From: CAYSCZ01 sp964429655
GTDB lineage: Bacteria; Bacteroidota; Bacteroidia; Cytophagales; Cyclobacteriaceae
Assembly (NCBI GenBank): GCA_964429655.1
Contig: CAYSCZ010000011.1
Coordinates: 1 to 64,000 of the forward strand
Length of the DNA: 64,000 nucleotides
Reading direction: 5' to 3'
A program made the translations under genes and the position numbers. This document shows positions 53,074 to 62,166 of this stretch, in pieces. Each line of letters starts with the position of its first letter. The first letter of the stretch is position 1. The notes below the pieces were generated by a model. That model saw only the letters and a list, made by a program, of their open reading frames with translations, ran no database searches and was not told the origin of the DNA.

Positions 53074-54236
53074 TCGTTTATATCAGCAAATTTCATTACA
53101 TCTTTTTGGGTTATGTTATCATCCGACATGATCACTAGCCTTTCTGTGACATTTCGCAGTTCCCTGATATTGCCGGTCCATTTACCTTTTTTCAGCCAAT
53201 CCAACGCCTCATCAGTTATTTTCTTTGGAAGCGTGCCATATTCGGATGCTATATCATCCAAAAACTTTTTAACCAGCAGCGGTATGTCTGCTTTTCTATC
53301 CCTTAAAGGTGGAACATGGATAATGATAACACTTAATCTATGATACAGGTCTTCCCTGAAATTAGAATTTTCAATTTCCGTTTTAAGGTCTTTATTGGTT
53401 GCTGCAATTACTCTCACATTTACTTTAATGGATTTATCCCCACCGACTCTTGTGATTTTGTTATCTTGTAAAGCTCTCAACACTTTGGATTGTGCTGACA
53501 ATGACATATCCCCAATCTCATCTAAAAACAATGTACCTTCATGGGCTTGTTCAAACTTTCCTATACGTTGCTTATGAGCCGAAGTAAAGGATCCTTTCTC
53601 ATGTCCAAACAACTCACTTTCAATCAGCTCAGACGGTATTGCTGCACAATTTACCTCAATCAAAGGATTGCTATTTCTTAGACTTCTATTGTGAAGCCAT
53701 CTGGCGACAAGCTCCTTTCCCGTACCATTCTCACCGGTTATTAATACTCTTGCTTCGGTAGGCCCAACCCGCGTTATCATATCTTTTACTTCTTTAATGG
53801 CTGAGGATTCTCCAACAATCTCATACCCTTTTTGTATTTTTTTTCTTAACTGTTTGGTTTCATTAACCAAAGAAGATTTATCCATTGCATTTCTTATGGT
53901 TACAAGCAGCCGGTTGAGGTCAGGTGGTTTGGTTATAAAGTCATATGCCCCTTTTTTGGTTGCCTCCACAGCGGTTTCAATTGTTCCATGTGCCGAAATC
54001 ATGATAACCGGTATATCTAAATCAAGCTTAGCAACCTCTTCTAAAAAACCAATGCCATCAAGCTTGGGCATCTTGACGTCGCAAAGGATAACATCAAATA
54101 TTTCACCGGCTTTTATGGTTCCTAAAGCATTTTCACCATTGGCAGCTTCGTCCACGTTAAAACCTTCATACTCTAGAATCTCTCTTAGTGTCTGCCTGAT
54201 AGGTTTTTCATCATCTATTATTAAAATTTGCTTCAT
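53070..54236 (-). CDS. NtrC-type response regulator without DNA-binding domain
   Basis: This 388-residue protein has a receiver domain (residues about 1-120, ILCDVKMPKLDGIGFLEE with the phospho-Asp, ISAHGTIE, TKPPDLN) and a sigma-54 AAA+ domain (140-370). Walker A is GENGTGKE, and LFGHEKGSFTSAHKQRIG is the sigma-54 contact loop. TLFLDEIGDM and LYHRLSVIIIHVPPLRDR are also present. The loop reads GSFTSA rather than GAFTGA. The protein ends soon after WTGNIRELRNVTERL, so the FIS-type helix-turn-helix is missing. No histidine kinase is adjacent. It follows rnpB directly. Confidence 0.88.
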   Translation of the reverse strand: MKQILIIDDEKPIRQTLREILEYEGFNVDEAANGENALGTIKAGEIFDVILCDVKMPKLDGIGFLEEVAKLDLDIPVIMISAHGTIETAVEATKKGAYDFITKPPDLNRLLVTIRNAMDKSSLVNETKQLRKKIQKGYEIVGESSAIKEVKDMITRVGPTEARVLITGENGTGKELVARWLHNRSLRNSNPLIEVNCAAIPSELIESELFGHEKGSFTSAHKQRIGKFEQAHEGTLFLDEIGDMSLSAQSKVLRALQDNKITRVGGDKSIKVNVRVIAATNKDLKTEIENSNFREDLYHRLSVIIIHVPPLRDRKADIPLLVKKFLDDIASEYGTLPKKITDEALDWLKKGKWTGNIRELRNVTERLVIMSDDNITQKDVMKFADIND

Positions 54237-54249
54237 GTCTGTTTATTAA

Positions 54250-54611
54250 AAAGCAAGCCTATAAGCTGGGTTCTGTATCATTTGATGATCCTTATCATTT
54301 ATCTAGCCACAATATCGCTATTATGATCTATCGACCTACCCATCCTGCCACTCTCGAAAGAGTCAAGGCGAGCAACCTTATTAACAGGACCTATTTGGTC
54401 TTTCAACTCGTAAGGTTTACCATGCGAAAAGTATCACTACCTTCCCGGTGAGCGCTTACCTCACCATTTCACCCTTATCCCGACAAGTCGAGACGGTATA
54501 TTTTCTGTGGCACTTTCTCTCTTGAGAGCTTCCCGTTAGGAAGTACGATGCTCTATGTTGCCCAGACTTTCCTCCTTGTAAAAATACAAGGCGATAAGGT
54601 AGACTTGCGTT
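54250..54611 (-). ncRNA. rnpB: RNase P RNA
   Basis: On the minus strand the bacterial class A signature GGAGGAAAGTC (54575-54565) and GGGCAACATAGAGC are near the 5' end. GATACAGAACCCAGCTTATAGG, another RNase P landmark, is at the 3' end. Helix P1 is formed by GCAAGTCTA and TAGGCTTGC. Ends are estimated from P1. The response-regulator gene starts 14 bases beyond the 3' end. The RNA processes tRNA 5' leaders with RnpA. Confidence 0.93.
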
Positions 54612-54640
54612 ACAAAGTTACTAATTATCTCTCAGGAATG

Positions 54641-55039
54641 TTAATGGATATCTTTACCGGTAATTTTAAGTTCCCATTGATCCGCAAGATTTGCCACTTC
54701 TGAAATAATTTGCTTTAAATGGGCTTCATTTGTGAGCTCGCTGAAAGTTCCTGCCTCCACTTTAAGAAAATCATCCTCAACAATAAATTTGGCATGTATA
54801 AAATCACTATTCGTCTTTAGAAGGGTGATATAATCTATATCTTCCCGCACACTACAAACTTTAGATGAAAACTCAACTGTTTCTTTATCATAGGTTTCAT
54901 TGTAATTTATTTTACCCACGATCGCTTGATATCTTTCATCAGGCAATGGGACAATGATGACAGATTTATTTTCATCATATTCTGAGTACTCACCATTTAT
55001 TTCCTGGGAATAATCTTGGAGAAATTTTCTGATATCCAT
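54641..55039 (-). CDS. Hypothetical protein, possibly YbjN/chaperone-like
   Basis: This 132-residue acidic soluble protein begins MDIRKFLQDYSQEINGEYSE, continues with VIIVPLPDERYQAIVGKI, KVCSVREDIDYITLLKTNSDF and FIVEDDFLKVEAGTF, and ends with an amphipathic helix. The alpha-beta pattern loosely resembles YbjN or type III secretion chaperone folds, but no specific motif supports a family. It lies upstream of rnpB and downstream of tamB on the same strand. Confidence 0.6.
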   Translation of the reverse strand: MDIRKFLQDYSQEINGEYSEYDENKSVIIVPLPDERYQAIVGKINYNETYDKETVEFSSKVCSVREDIDYITLLKTNSDFIHAKFIVEDDFLKVEAGTFSELTNEAHLKQIISEVANLADQWELKITGKDIH

Positions 55040-55126
55040 TATTGCAAATTTTGAAATGAAATTAAGAAAATAATTAAGTTTTAAAAATATAATTATTGCA
55101 TTTTAGAGACAAAATTCTTTAACTCA

Positions 55127-58100
55127 TCACTGTGTAACTGTTTTCTTTCTTTTTTCTCTTGCTCTGGAAAATATTTTGCTGAATTCGCTGAATGATTTCA
55201 CATATTGAAAACTGAAGCCTTTTTCAGAATTCCCGTCCACTAAATTCTCTGTGCCGTAGGCATGATTATTCCTGTTAAACATTTTTATTTTTAACCGGCC
55301 ATCGGGTGTTAAAAGATATTCTACCGACCAATCTCCGATGATACCAGCCAGACTAGAGTTCTCCACATCAGTAAATCCCCCTCCTCTAACAACTCTTAAT
55401 CTACCATCAAGAAAGGTGTAAGCCAATCTTAACTGAAAGGTATTAAATGCCTGTTCATCCAGCCCTGCAAGATTAATATCCACTTCTAAATTTTCGTCTA
55501 CCTGAGAAGCCCAATAGCTTAATTGGTTTGAAATAAACTCACTGACGCTATTGCCCAGAGTAGAACCGGTACCAACACTAAAAGTGTTTTCTTCAGAAAA
55601 CCTCCTGAGTATTATTAAACTAAATACCTGGCGTTTTAATTCTTGCTCGTTGTTCTCTAGCTTATTCAAAAAGGCAGCGACTATGGTTTCTAATTCAACC
55701 GAACCATTGGGCAAATTAATTCTGTCCGGATAATCATAGATATTGATGTCAAAGTCAATGTCGGGTGAGAGCATATCCCCTGTTAATTTTAGGTTGACCA
55801 CTGAAGGGTACTTTCTGTTAACACTTGGGGATTGATTTTCAGGTTCTAATGGCCCATACAATGGATAAAGTGATACCGATTGACTGTAATCAGCTTTGAT
55901 ATCCAATTGTCCCTGATAAGGGTCACCAGACCAGCTGATTCGACTACCCGGTTGAATATTGAATTCTTTATTAATTATATTTTGAAGTGTGAAATTGTAT
56001 CCACCATTTTCTATTAGCAGATCTCCGAAGAGATTAAAATCCCCGTTTGTATCAATACTTAAATTCAAATTACCCCTCCCCCTTCCTCTAATAATATCCC
56101 CTCTTTTATAATCAAAAATAATCTCAGCATATGCTTCAGGTGTTACTTCTAATTGAAAGTCAAGTTTTAGTCCCTGAAATTTTGGAATAATTCTCTGATT
56201 AATTTTTCCCGGTTTATCAAAGTTCACAAACTGTATATAATCTTTAGGACCCCGATTTGCAGCGCTACTATTTACGGGTATAAATATCTCCGTTCCTCTT
56301 TTGGTTACCGCAGAGACAGATATTTCCAGATCAGAAAATAATCCATTTATTTCAAGGATACCAGACAAATTGCCTGTCCCATAGAACAGGTCATTATCCT
56401 TACTGGTAGTATTTAACACTTGAAAATTTTCTAAATCACCTCGCAAATCCACCTTGAAATCTGAAAAGTTATCATGCAAAATACCTCCGTTCAGTTCAGC
56501 CTGCCGTCCGCTCTGATCATAAAAAAACATTTCTTTTAAGGCTATATTATCCTCTTCGACCAATAAATTACCTTGGAAACTGTATTTGGTATTTAGATAA
56601 TCAATGCTCATGGAACCGGAATCTAAAGTCAAATAACCATTCATTTTTGGGGCTGAGAGCATACCATTAACACTTAATGATCCATCAGCACGCCCATAAA
56701 GGTCTGAAAATATTCCTTTGAGCATTGGTTCTAAGCTATGAAGACTGGTTTGATTAAAGTTTATCTTTATGGCTAACTGATTTAATGAATCATATGGATA
56801 GTAATACCCACCAATCTCAAGCTCTTTCAGATCATGATTTATCACAGTAAATTCTAGATTAAACCCTTCTCTGATTTCATCCCAGGTTGATTTACCGGTA
56901 ACATTACCAATAGCGAGGTTATCAATTTGTAAATCTTTGATTTCAGTCTCCGTTGCAGCCAGCCATTCACCATTATCTTTTGTTAATCCAAATGTAGTAT
57001 TTAACCGGCCATTGAGATCAACCGGGAGAAATCCACTCAATTGATTGAGGTCAAAATTTCGAGCTTTAAATTGTAGTTCAGCTTCCCGGGGTGAAAAATG
57101 TCCATCCATTTGGATTGACTCCTTGTCCTGATAGAACAAATAGTCCGTTATGAAAAAGTCTTTACCATCAATTACAACCAATGAGTTATTATCTGAAAAC
57201 TTCCATGATCTCCCCAGAAATATTAGTTCATCAAATTTTAAATTAGTAGTCACTGAATCTCCATTAATTATTGATTGACCACTAACCTTAACAAGGTTAT
57301 TTAGTGTATCTTGCCGAAGTTGAGTGGAAAAGTCTATAATATTCTTATCCCATACCACATCAAAAAAGATATTCTCTGAAGGAAATCCATTCTCCCACCT
57401 TTGTCTTTCAGATCCAATAAAGATTACTCCCAGCACATCAGGATTATCCCCACCTCTTGAAATATTGAGCTCCATGGTATTTTCTGCAAAAACCACGTTA
57501 TGGTAAATCAATGAATCTACAGTGCTATAAACAGAGATCATCTCAATGTCATCATTTCTATAAACTCCGTCTATTTCAATAGCTCCATAAGCTTTGATTT
57601 TATCAGTGAAGAGCGATAGATAGGGCGTTATATTGGCTATTTCTGCCGACAACTCAACATTGTAATTATTACTTTTATCAGGATAATCTTTTTGAATTGA
57701 ACCATGCAATAAACTTGATTCCAGCCCTTTTAAAAATGCATGTCCATCCTCAATCAGCTCAGCTATTCCAAAATCTCCTTTTAGTGAAACATTAACATCA
57801 TTTGAAAATAAGCTAAGGTTTTGCCTGTTTCCTGTTTTGAGTGAATACAATAAGATTGAATCTAGTTTTAGGTCGTTATAGTTTCCTTCCAAATTGATTT
57901 TCCCAAGTTTGAGATAACCATTTAGATTGTCCAGATCATTACCCTTAAACTTTATCTCGACATCAGTACTAATGCGCTTAAGCTGGTCTGTGATATTTAA
58001 TTCAGGAAAATTCAAAAATTCCACATGCCCGTTTAATGTCACGCTTTCACTTTCAGCTTTCAGGTTAATGGTACCCTCAGCATCCAGTCTGAGGTTTTTA

Positions 58101-59578
58101 TCACTGATCTCCAGATTACCTTTAAAATATTTTCTTTGAAATTCCCCATTCAGGGTGATGTTTTTAAAATTATAATCGTTTATCAAAATGCTATCTACCG
58201 CTCCATTCAAATTAAAATTCGCATTATCTAAGGTTAATCCTTTTCCTTTTATATTACCATAGAGGTAAGTGTATTCAATAATTGGATTATTAAGTACCTG
58301 GCCCAAATCAAAATTCGTCAGCCTGATACTTCCGTTATACGAAGCATCATTAAACGCTCCCTGCCCTATCTTGAGGTTAATATCAGAGTCAACCCTTCCT
58401 GTTTTTGTAATAAATGACCCATTGGCAACAAAATCACTTAAAAACCCCAATAATTCACCATTAAAGTTAATTCGACCAATGCGTTTTAGCTGACTCAAGG
58501 TTCGCTTATCGACAAAACCATTGAGGTCTTGGGGTATGATTTTGCAATCACTCAAAATAACGTCTGCAAAGGTTTCCTGAAACTCCGGGAATCCATTTAA
58601 ATATAACCTGCCTTTTATTGAAGATTTGCCGAGGCTCATTTGTAAATTACTGACCTGGAAATTATCTATTCTGCCTTTAGGGTTCATGGTTATATAAAAC
58701 CTCTTATCCAGAGTCAACATCTGCGGAATAAACTTTTTTATATCATTAAAATGAATTTCACATTTATCTAAATTTAAATCGATATCAACTTTGTTCACAA
58801 ATTCCCCAAAGTCAGATATATCATCGAATGAAAATGCTATCCTATCTTTTATATGGCTATGAGGTGTCCGTAAATTAAATTTATCAAAGGTCAGGGAGGT
58901 TGAATCTAATTTCACACGACTAACCATCTCATCTACACGTAACCCTGAGTTTTCCTCTAAAAAGGAAAAGTGATTAATTTTAAAGCCAATTTCTTGACTA
59001 AATAAGTAAAATTCATGAACGTCAAGATCAATTTCTTTTATAATGAGGTGATTCAGATCAAGTTGGCCAATATTTATCGGTTTATTAAAGTTTCTAATGT
59101 CAACTTCTCCCTGACTAATTGTTATATGTTTGATTCTTACCTTTTTACCAGTACCCGTTGAACTGTTCTCCCCTTTAAAAGTCCTAATAAATTCAACTAT
59201 ATTAAGGTTATTTACCTTCTCATATTTATACATATTTACTTTCGGCCGATAGAGGTCTACCTCATCTAATTTTATTATATCATTTCGTCTTATCAATGAT
59301 GACAAATCGAAATCTATAGAAACCTTTTCTATGACAATAAAATCATTCTTTCTATTATCCTTGATAATTAATCCATTAAGAGAAATTTCATCAAAAGAGC
59401 GAAATGATACAGATGCCAGGGTAATTTTATGATTTGTGAAATCAGAGAGTGCTTTTGATACTTCCTTTAAAGCATAGTGCTGAACAAATGGGATCCTCAC
59501 CAAAAAAAATAATGACGCAAGTAACAAGCTTACAAACAAAATGAAAATAAATACAATCCTGAATACTTTTCGGAGCAT
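55127..59578 (-). CDS. tamB: TamB-family translocation and assembly protein
   Basis: This 1483-residue envelope protein is anchored by one N-terminal helix (VFRIVFIFILFVSLLLASLFFL). It continues as a very long run of beta-strand repeats with AsmA-like features near the start. It ends in the DUF490/TamB domain, including IVAAFLNKLENNEQELKRQVF, FISNQLSYWASQVDENLEVDINLAG and DGRLRVVRGG. TamB-like proteins span the periplasm and carry lipids or assist outer-membrane protein assembly. It is divergent from tsaD with only 35 bases between them. Confidence 0.88.
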   Translation of the reverse strand: MLRKVFRIVFIFILFVSLLLASLFFLVRIPFVQHYALKEVSKALSDFTNHKITLASVSFRSFDEISLNGLIIKDNRKNDFIVIEKVSIDFDLSSLIRRNDIIKLDEVDLYRPKVNMYKYEKVNNLNIVEFIRTFKGENSSTGTGKKVRIKHITISQGEVDIRNFNKPINIGQLDLNHLIIKEIDLDVHEFYLFSQEIGFKINHFSFLEENSGLRVDEMVSRVKLDSTSLTFDKFNLRTPHSHIKDRIAFSFDDISDFGEFVNKVDIDLNLDKCEIHFNDIKKFIPQMLTLDKRFYITMNPKGRIDNFQVSNLQMSLGKSSIKGRLYLNGFPEFQETFADVILSDCKIIPQDLNGFVDKRTLSQLKRIGRINFNGELLGFLSDFVANGSFITKTGRVDSDINLKIGQGAFNDASYNGSIRLTNFDLGQVLNNPIIEYTYLYGNIKGKGLTLDNANFNLNGAVDSILINDYNFKNITLNGEFQRKYFKGNLEISDKNLRLDAEGTINLKAESESVTLNGHVEFLNFPELNITDQLKRISTDVEIKFKGNDLDNLNGYLKLGKINLEGNYNDLKLDSILLYSLKTGNRQNLSLFSNDVNVSLKGDFGIAELIEDGHAFLKGLESSLLHGSIQKDYPDKSNNYNVELSAEIANITPYLSLFTDKIKAYGAIEIDGVYRNDDIEMISVYSTVDSLIYHNVVFAENTMELNISRGGDNPDVLGVIFIGSERQRWENGFPSENIFFDVVWDKNIIDFSTQLRQDTLNNLVKVSGQSIINGDSVTTNLKFDELIFLGRSWKFSDNNSLVVIDGKDFFITDYLFYQDKESIQMDGHFSPREAELQFKARNFDLNQLSGFLPVDLNGRLNTTFGLTKDNGEWLAATETEIKDLQIDNLAIGNVTGKSTWDEIREGFNLEFTVINHDLKELEIGGYYYPYDSLNQLAIKINFNQTSLHSLEPMLKGIFSDLYGRADGSLSVNGMLSAPKMNGYLTLDSGSMSIDYLNTKYSFQGNLLVEEDNIALKEMFFYDQSGRQAELNGGILHDNFSDFKVDLRGDLENFQVLNTTSKDNDLFYGTGNLSGILEINGLFSDLEISVSAVTKRGTEIFIPVNSSAANRGPKDYIQFVNFDKPGKINQRIIPKFQGLKLDFQLEVTPEAYAEIIFDYKRGDIIRGRGRGNLNLSIDTNGDFNLFGDLLIENGGYNFTLQNIINKEFNIQPGSRISWSGDPYQGQLDIKADYSQSVSLYPLYGPLEPENQSPSVNRKYPSVVNLKLTGDMLSPDIDFDINIYDYPDRINLPNGSVELETIVAAFLNKLENNEQELKRQVFSLIILRRFSEENTFSVGTGSTLGNSVSEFISNQLSYWASQVDENLEVDINLAGLDEQAFNTFQLRLAYTFLDGRLRVVRGGGFTDVENSSLAGIIGDWSVEYLLTPDGRLKIKMFNRNNHAYGTENLVDGNSEKGFSFQYVKSFSEFSKIFSRAREKRKKTVTQ

Positions 59579-59613
59579 GCGTTTATATCAGATTATATTG
59601 CAAAATTTGCGCC

Positions 59614-60618
59614 ATGGCGGAGAAAATTTTGGCTTTAGAAACATCATGTGATGAAACATCAGCTTCTATTATTGACGGCACCAGCATATTAAGTAACGTT
59701 ATCTCTACACAGGTCATTCATCAAAAACACGGTGGCGTTATCCCTGAAATAGCATCAAGAGAGCATCAAAAGTACATCATACCAATTATTCAGCAAGCGC
59801 TTGACGCTGCAAATATAAATAAAGAAGCGCTTTCTGCGGTAGCTTTCACTAAGGGTCCGGGTCTTCTGGGGGCACTGCTGATTGGTTGCTCAACAGCCAA
59901 GGCAATATCTATGGCCTTAAAAATACCCTTAATCGAAGTGAACCATATGCATGCGCACATACTTTCACATTTTATAGATGAGCCAAAACCATCTTTTCCG
60001 TTTTTATGCCTTACCGCTAGCGGTGGACATACCCAACTGGTAATAGTTAAGGATTATCTAGAATTAGCGGTTATTGGTGAAACCAGAGATGATGCGGTGG
60101 GTGAGGCTTTTGATAAAACAGCCAAGTTGCTTGGATTTGATTATCCTGGAGGCCCGTTAATGGATAAATATAGTAAAGGAGGCGATCCTTTACGATTTTC
60201 ATTTCCTGATACGGAAATGAAAGATTTGGACTTTTCATTTAGTGGTATTAAAACTGCGGTTAATTATTTCATCCGGGATGAACTAAAATCAAACCCTAAT
60301 TTTATAAAAAATAATCTGACAGACCTTTGCGCAAGCATTCAACATTCTTTGGTTAAAATGCTTTTGAGTAAACTAAAGAAAGCCGTCAAACAGCATCAAA
60401 TAAAAGACGTCGCTATTGCTGGGGGAGTTTCAGCCAATAATTACCTTCGAAATAAACTAATTGAAACTGCGGAAAAACATAATTGGAAAACATACATACC
60501 AAAACCTGAATATTGCACTGATAATGCAGCCATGATTGCCATAACAGCACACTACAAATTTCAAGCGCAACAATTCGCCGGACTGGATGCCGTTCCTGAT
60601 CCCAGATTGAAGCTTTAA
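59614..60618 (+). CDS. tsaD: tRNA N6-threonylcarbamoyladenosine transferase TsaD
   Basis: This 334-residue ASKHA-fold enzyme transfers threonylcarbamoyl to A37 of ANN-decoding tRNAs. It has ILALETSCDETSAS, the metal motif NHMHAHILSH, TASGGHTQLV, GEAFDKTAKLLG, LDFSFSGIKTAV, AGGVSANNYL and the C-terminal CTDNAAMIA. Partners TsaB, TsaC and TsaE are elsewhere. The start is well supported by the conserved N-terminus. Confidence 0.97.
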   Translation: MAEKILALETSCDETSASIIDGTSILSNVISTQVIHQKHGGVIPEIASREHQKYIIPIIQQALDAANINKEALSAVAFTKGPGLLGALLIGCSTAKAISMALKIPLIEVNHMHAHILSHFIDEPKPSFPFLCLTASGGHTQLVIVKDYLELAVIGETRDDAVGEAFDKTAKLLGFDYPGGPLMDKYSKGGDPLRFSFPDTEMKDLDFSFSGIKTAVNYFIRDELKSNPNFIKNNLTDLCASIQHSLVKMLLSKLKKAVKQHQIKDVAIAGGVSANNYLRNKLIETAEKHNWKTYIPKPEYCTDNAAMIAITAHYKFQAQQFAGLDAVPDPRLKL

Positions 60619-60650
60619 AGTTTAATAATTCATTAAGTAAATGTTAAAAA

Positions 60651-61118
60651 ATGAAAAAAGAAGACAATAGATTTTCAAATAAAATTAATATTAAAAACAG
60701 GAAAGCTTCATTTGAATTTGAACTACTCTCAAAATATGAAGCAGGCCTGGTGCTAAAAGGCACAGAAATAAAATCAATACGAGAAGGCAAAGCAAGCTTG
60801 CAGGAAGCCTATTGCTATGTTTTCAAAAATGAACTTTTTGTTAAAAATATGCATATCACTGAGTATAAACAGGGTTCATTCACCAATCACCAACCAGATA
60901 GGGATAGAAAACTATTACTTAAATCTATCGAATTAATTAAGTTAGCGGGGAAAACAAAAGAAAAAGGCCTGTCTATAATTCCATTGAGGCTTTTTATCAA
61001 TCAAAGAGGTTTTGCAAAATTGGAGATAGCTTTGGCTAAAGGTAAAAAGATATACGATAAGCGGGACAGCATCAGAGAGAAGGATATGAAAAAACAATTA
61101 TCAAAAATTAATTATTAA
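60651..61118 (+). CDS. smpB: SsrA-binding protein
   Basis: This 155-residue partner of tmRNA in trans-translation has NRKASFEFELLSKYEAGLVLKGTEIKSIREGKASLQEAYC, IPLRLFINQRGFAKLEIALAKGKKIYDKRDSIREKD and the flexible basic tail. Length and motifs are standard. No ssrA gene is seen in the window. Confidence 0.97.
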   Translation: MKKEDNRFSNKINIKNRKASFEFELLSKYEAGLVLKGTEIKSIREGKASLQEAYCYVFKNELFVKNMHITEYKQGSFTNHQPDRDRKLLLKSIELIKLAGKTKEKGLSIIPLRLFINQRGFAKLEIALAKGKKIYDKRDSIREKDMKKQLSKINY

Positions 61119-61140
61119 TGGTAATAATCAGTCACTAAAA

Positions 61141-61647
61141 ATGCGTCAGAGTGTACTTGTTCTTAATCAAGATTATCAACCGCTTACTATTTGCACTGTT
61201 CAGCGTGCCTTTTTGATGGTTTATCTGGACAAAGCTGAATTGATTAATGCCTCCAAAACCAAATATTTAAGAACTGTATCTCATAAATTTCCTTTACCAT
61301 CAGTTATTAGAATCGTAAGATATATCCATATCCCTTATCGTGGTGTAGTCTTAACCCGGTACAACATTTTTAAAAGGGACAATTTTGAATGTCAGTACTG
61401 TGGTACGTGCAAAGATCTTACACTAGATCATGTGGTGCCACGCTCTAAAGGTGGAAAATCAACCTGGAAAAACCTGGTTACTGCCTGTAAATCTTGTAAC
61501 GCCCGGAAAGGTGATTTCAACCTGAAAGAAATAGGCATGAACCTAAAACGTCCGCCTTTCAAACCCTCTTATGTTATGTTTCTGAGAGATAACAATGGAT
61601 TGGTACAGAAGGATTGGCTGGAGTATCTGGAACCGGCTAGCGCTTAA
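61141..61647 (+). CDS. HNH endonuclease family protein
   Basis: This 168-residue protein has an N-terminal region starting SVLVLNQDYQPLTICTVQRAFLMVYLDKAELI and a C-terminal HNH domain. The domain shows CQYCGTCKDLTLDHVVPRSKGGKSTWKNLVTACKSCNARKG, with two CxxC zinc pairs and the catalytic DH. This two-part architecture is widespread and conserved as a chromosomal gene, probably for DNA maintenance rather than homing. Role unknown. Confidence 0.9.
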   Translation: MRQSVLVLNQDYQPLTICTVQRAFLMVYLDKAELINASKTKYLRTVSHKFPLPSVIRIVRYIHIPYRGVVLTRYNIFKRDNFECQYCGTCKDLTLDHVVPRSKGGKSTWKNLVTACKSCNARKGDFNLKEIGMNLKRPPFKPSYVMFLRDNNGLVQKDWLEYLEPASA

Positions 61648-61755
61648 GCCCTGTCACTAACATGCCCTTAAAATCAAATTTATAATTACTAAATCTAAGT
61701 TTTTATTTTCTGGTATTATTGACTAATTATGGGAAAAATTACAGTCTGCTTATAA

Positions 61756-61959
61756 ATGAATAAATTCTTTGGGGTCGCATCATTCATCGGGGGTCTTCTG
61801 GTAATACTTATTGGATTGGCAAGTTTATTGATAGAAAAAGAGCTGGGATATAAGCCGGTAGCGCTTGAGTATTTCTTAATGGGGTTAATCGTGGTTTCGG
61901 GTATAATGTTATTTATTTATATTTCTAAGAGCGGTCTTGGAAAAAGTGACCAGAAATAA
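61756..61959 (+). CDS. Small two-helix membrane protein
   Basis: This 67-residue protein has two transmembrane helices (FFGVASFIGGLLVILIGLASLLI and YFLMGLIVVSGIMLFIYI) and a short basic tail. No family recognised. It precedes the leader ORF and terminator at 62026-62098 by 66 bases. Confidence 0.65.
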   Translation: MNKFFGVASFIGGLLVILIGLASLLIEKELGYKPVALEYFLMGLIVVSGIMLFIYISKSGLGKSDQK

Positions 61960-62025
61960 TTTTATAAAAATTATTAGAATTATATAATTTTTTCGTCTTA
62001 TAGATTGTTATAAAAATAGAAAGAG

Positions 62026-62070
62026 ATGAAGAGTAAGATTAGGTTGTTTAGTTTTTTTGGTTGGTGGTAA
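62026..62070 (+). CDS. Putative leader peptide ending in Trp-Trp
   Basis: This is a 14-codon ORF reading MKSKIRLFSFFGWW, with a purine-rich AGAAAGAG upstream. Its stop codon overlaps the first bases of a strong terminator hairpin. A ribosome pausing at the two Trp codons would cover the 5' arm and allow read-through into egtB. This is the layout of a transcription attenuator. It could also be a chance ORF. Confidence 0.5.
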   Translation: MKSKIRLFSFFGWW

Positions 62071-62098
62071 GGCTCCCTAGTTTTAGGGGGCCTTTTTT
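62069..62098 (+). terminator. Strong terminator upstream of egtB (possible attenuator)
   Basis: AAGGCTCCCTA (62069-62079) and TAGGGGGCCTT (62084-62094) form an eleven-base-pair stem with one G-T pair and a four-base loop; the T-run follows at 62093-62098. It lies 68 bases before the egtB start and abuts the leader ORF. Confidence 0.9.
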
Positions 62099-62166
62099 AT
62101 TTTGTACCCATAATTCATAAATTTGACGCTAGTACGTAAGTCCCATCTAAGTAATTAAAGTCATAA

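Noticed and set aside
54250..54611. A tmRNA or long non-coding RNA of unknown type
   Set aside because: The conserved GGAGGAAAGTC and ACAGAACCCAGC landmarks and the P1 pairing identify it as RNase P RNA.
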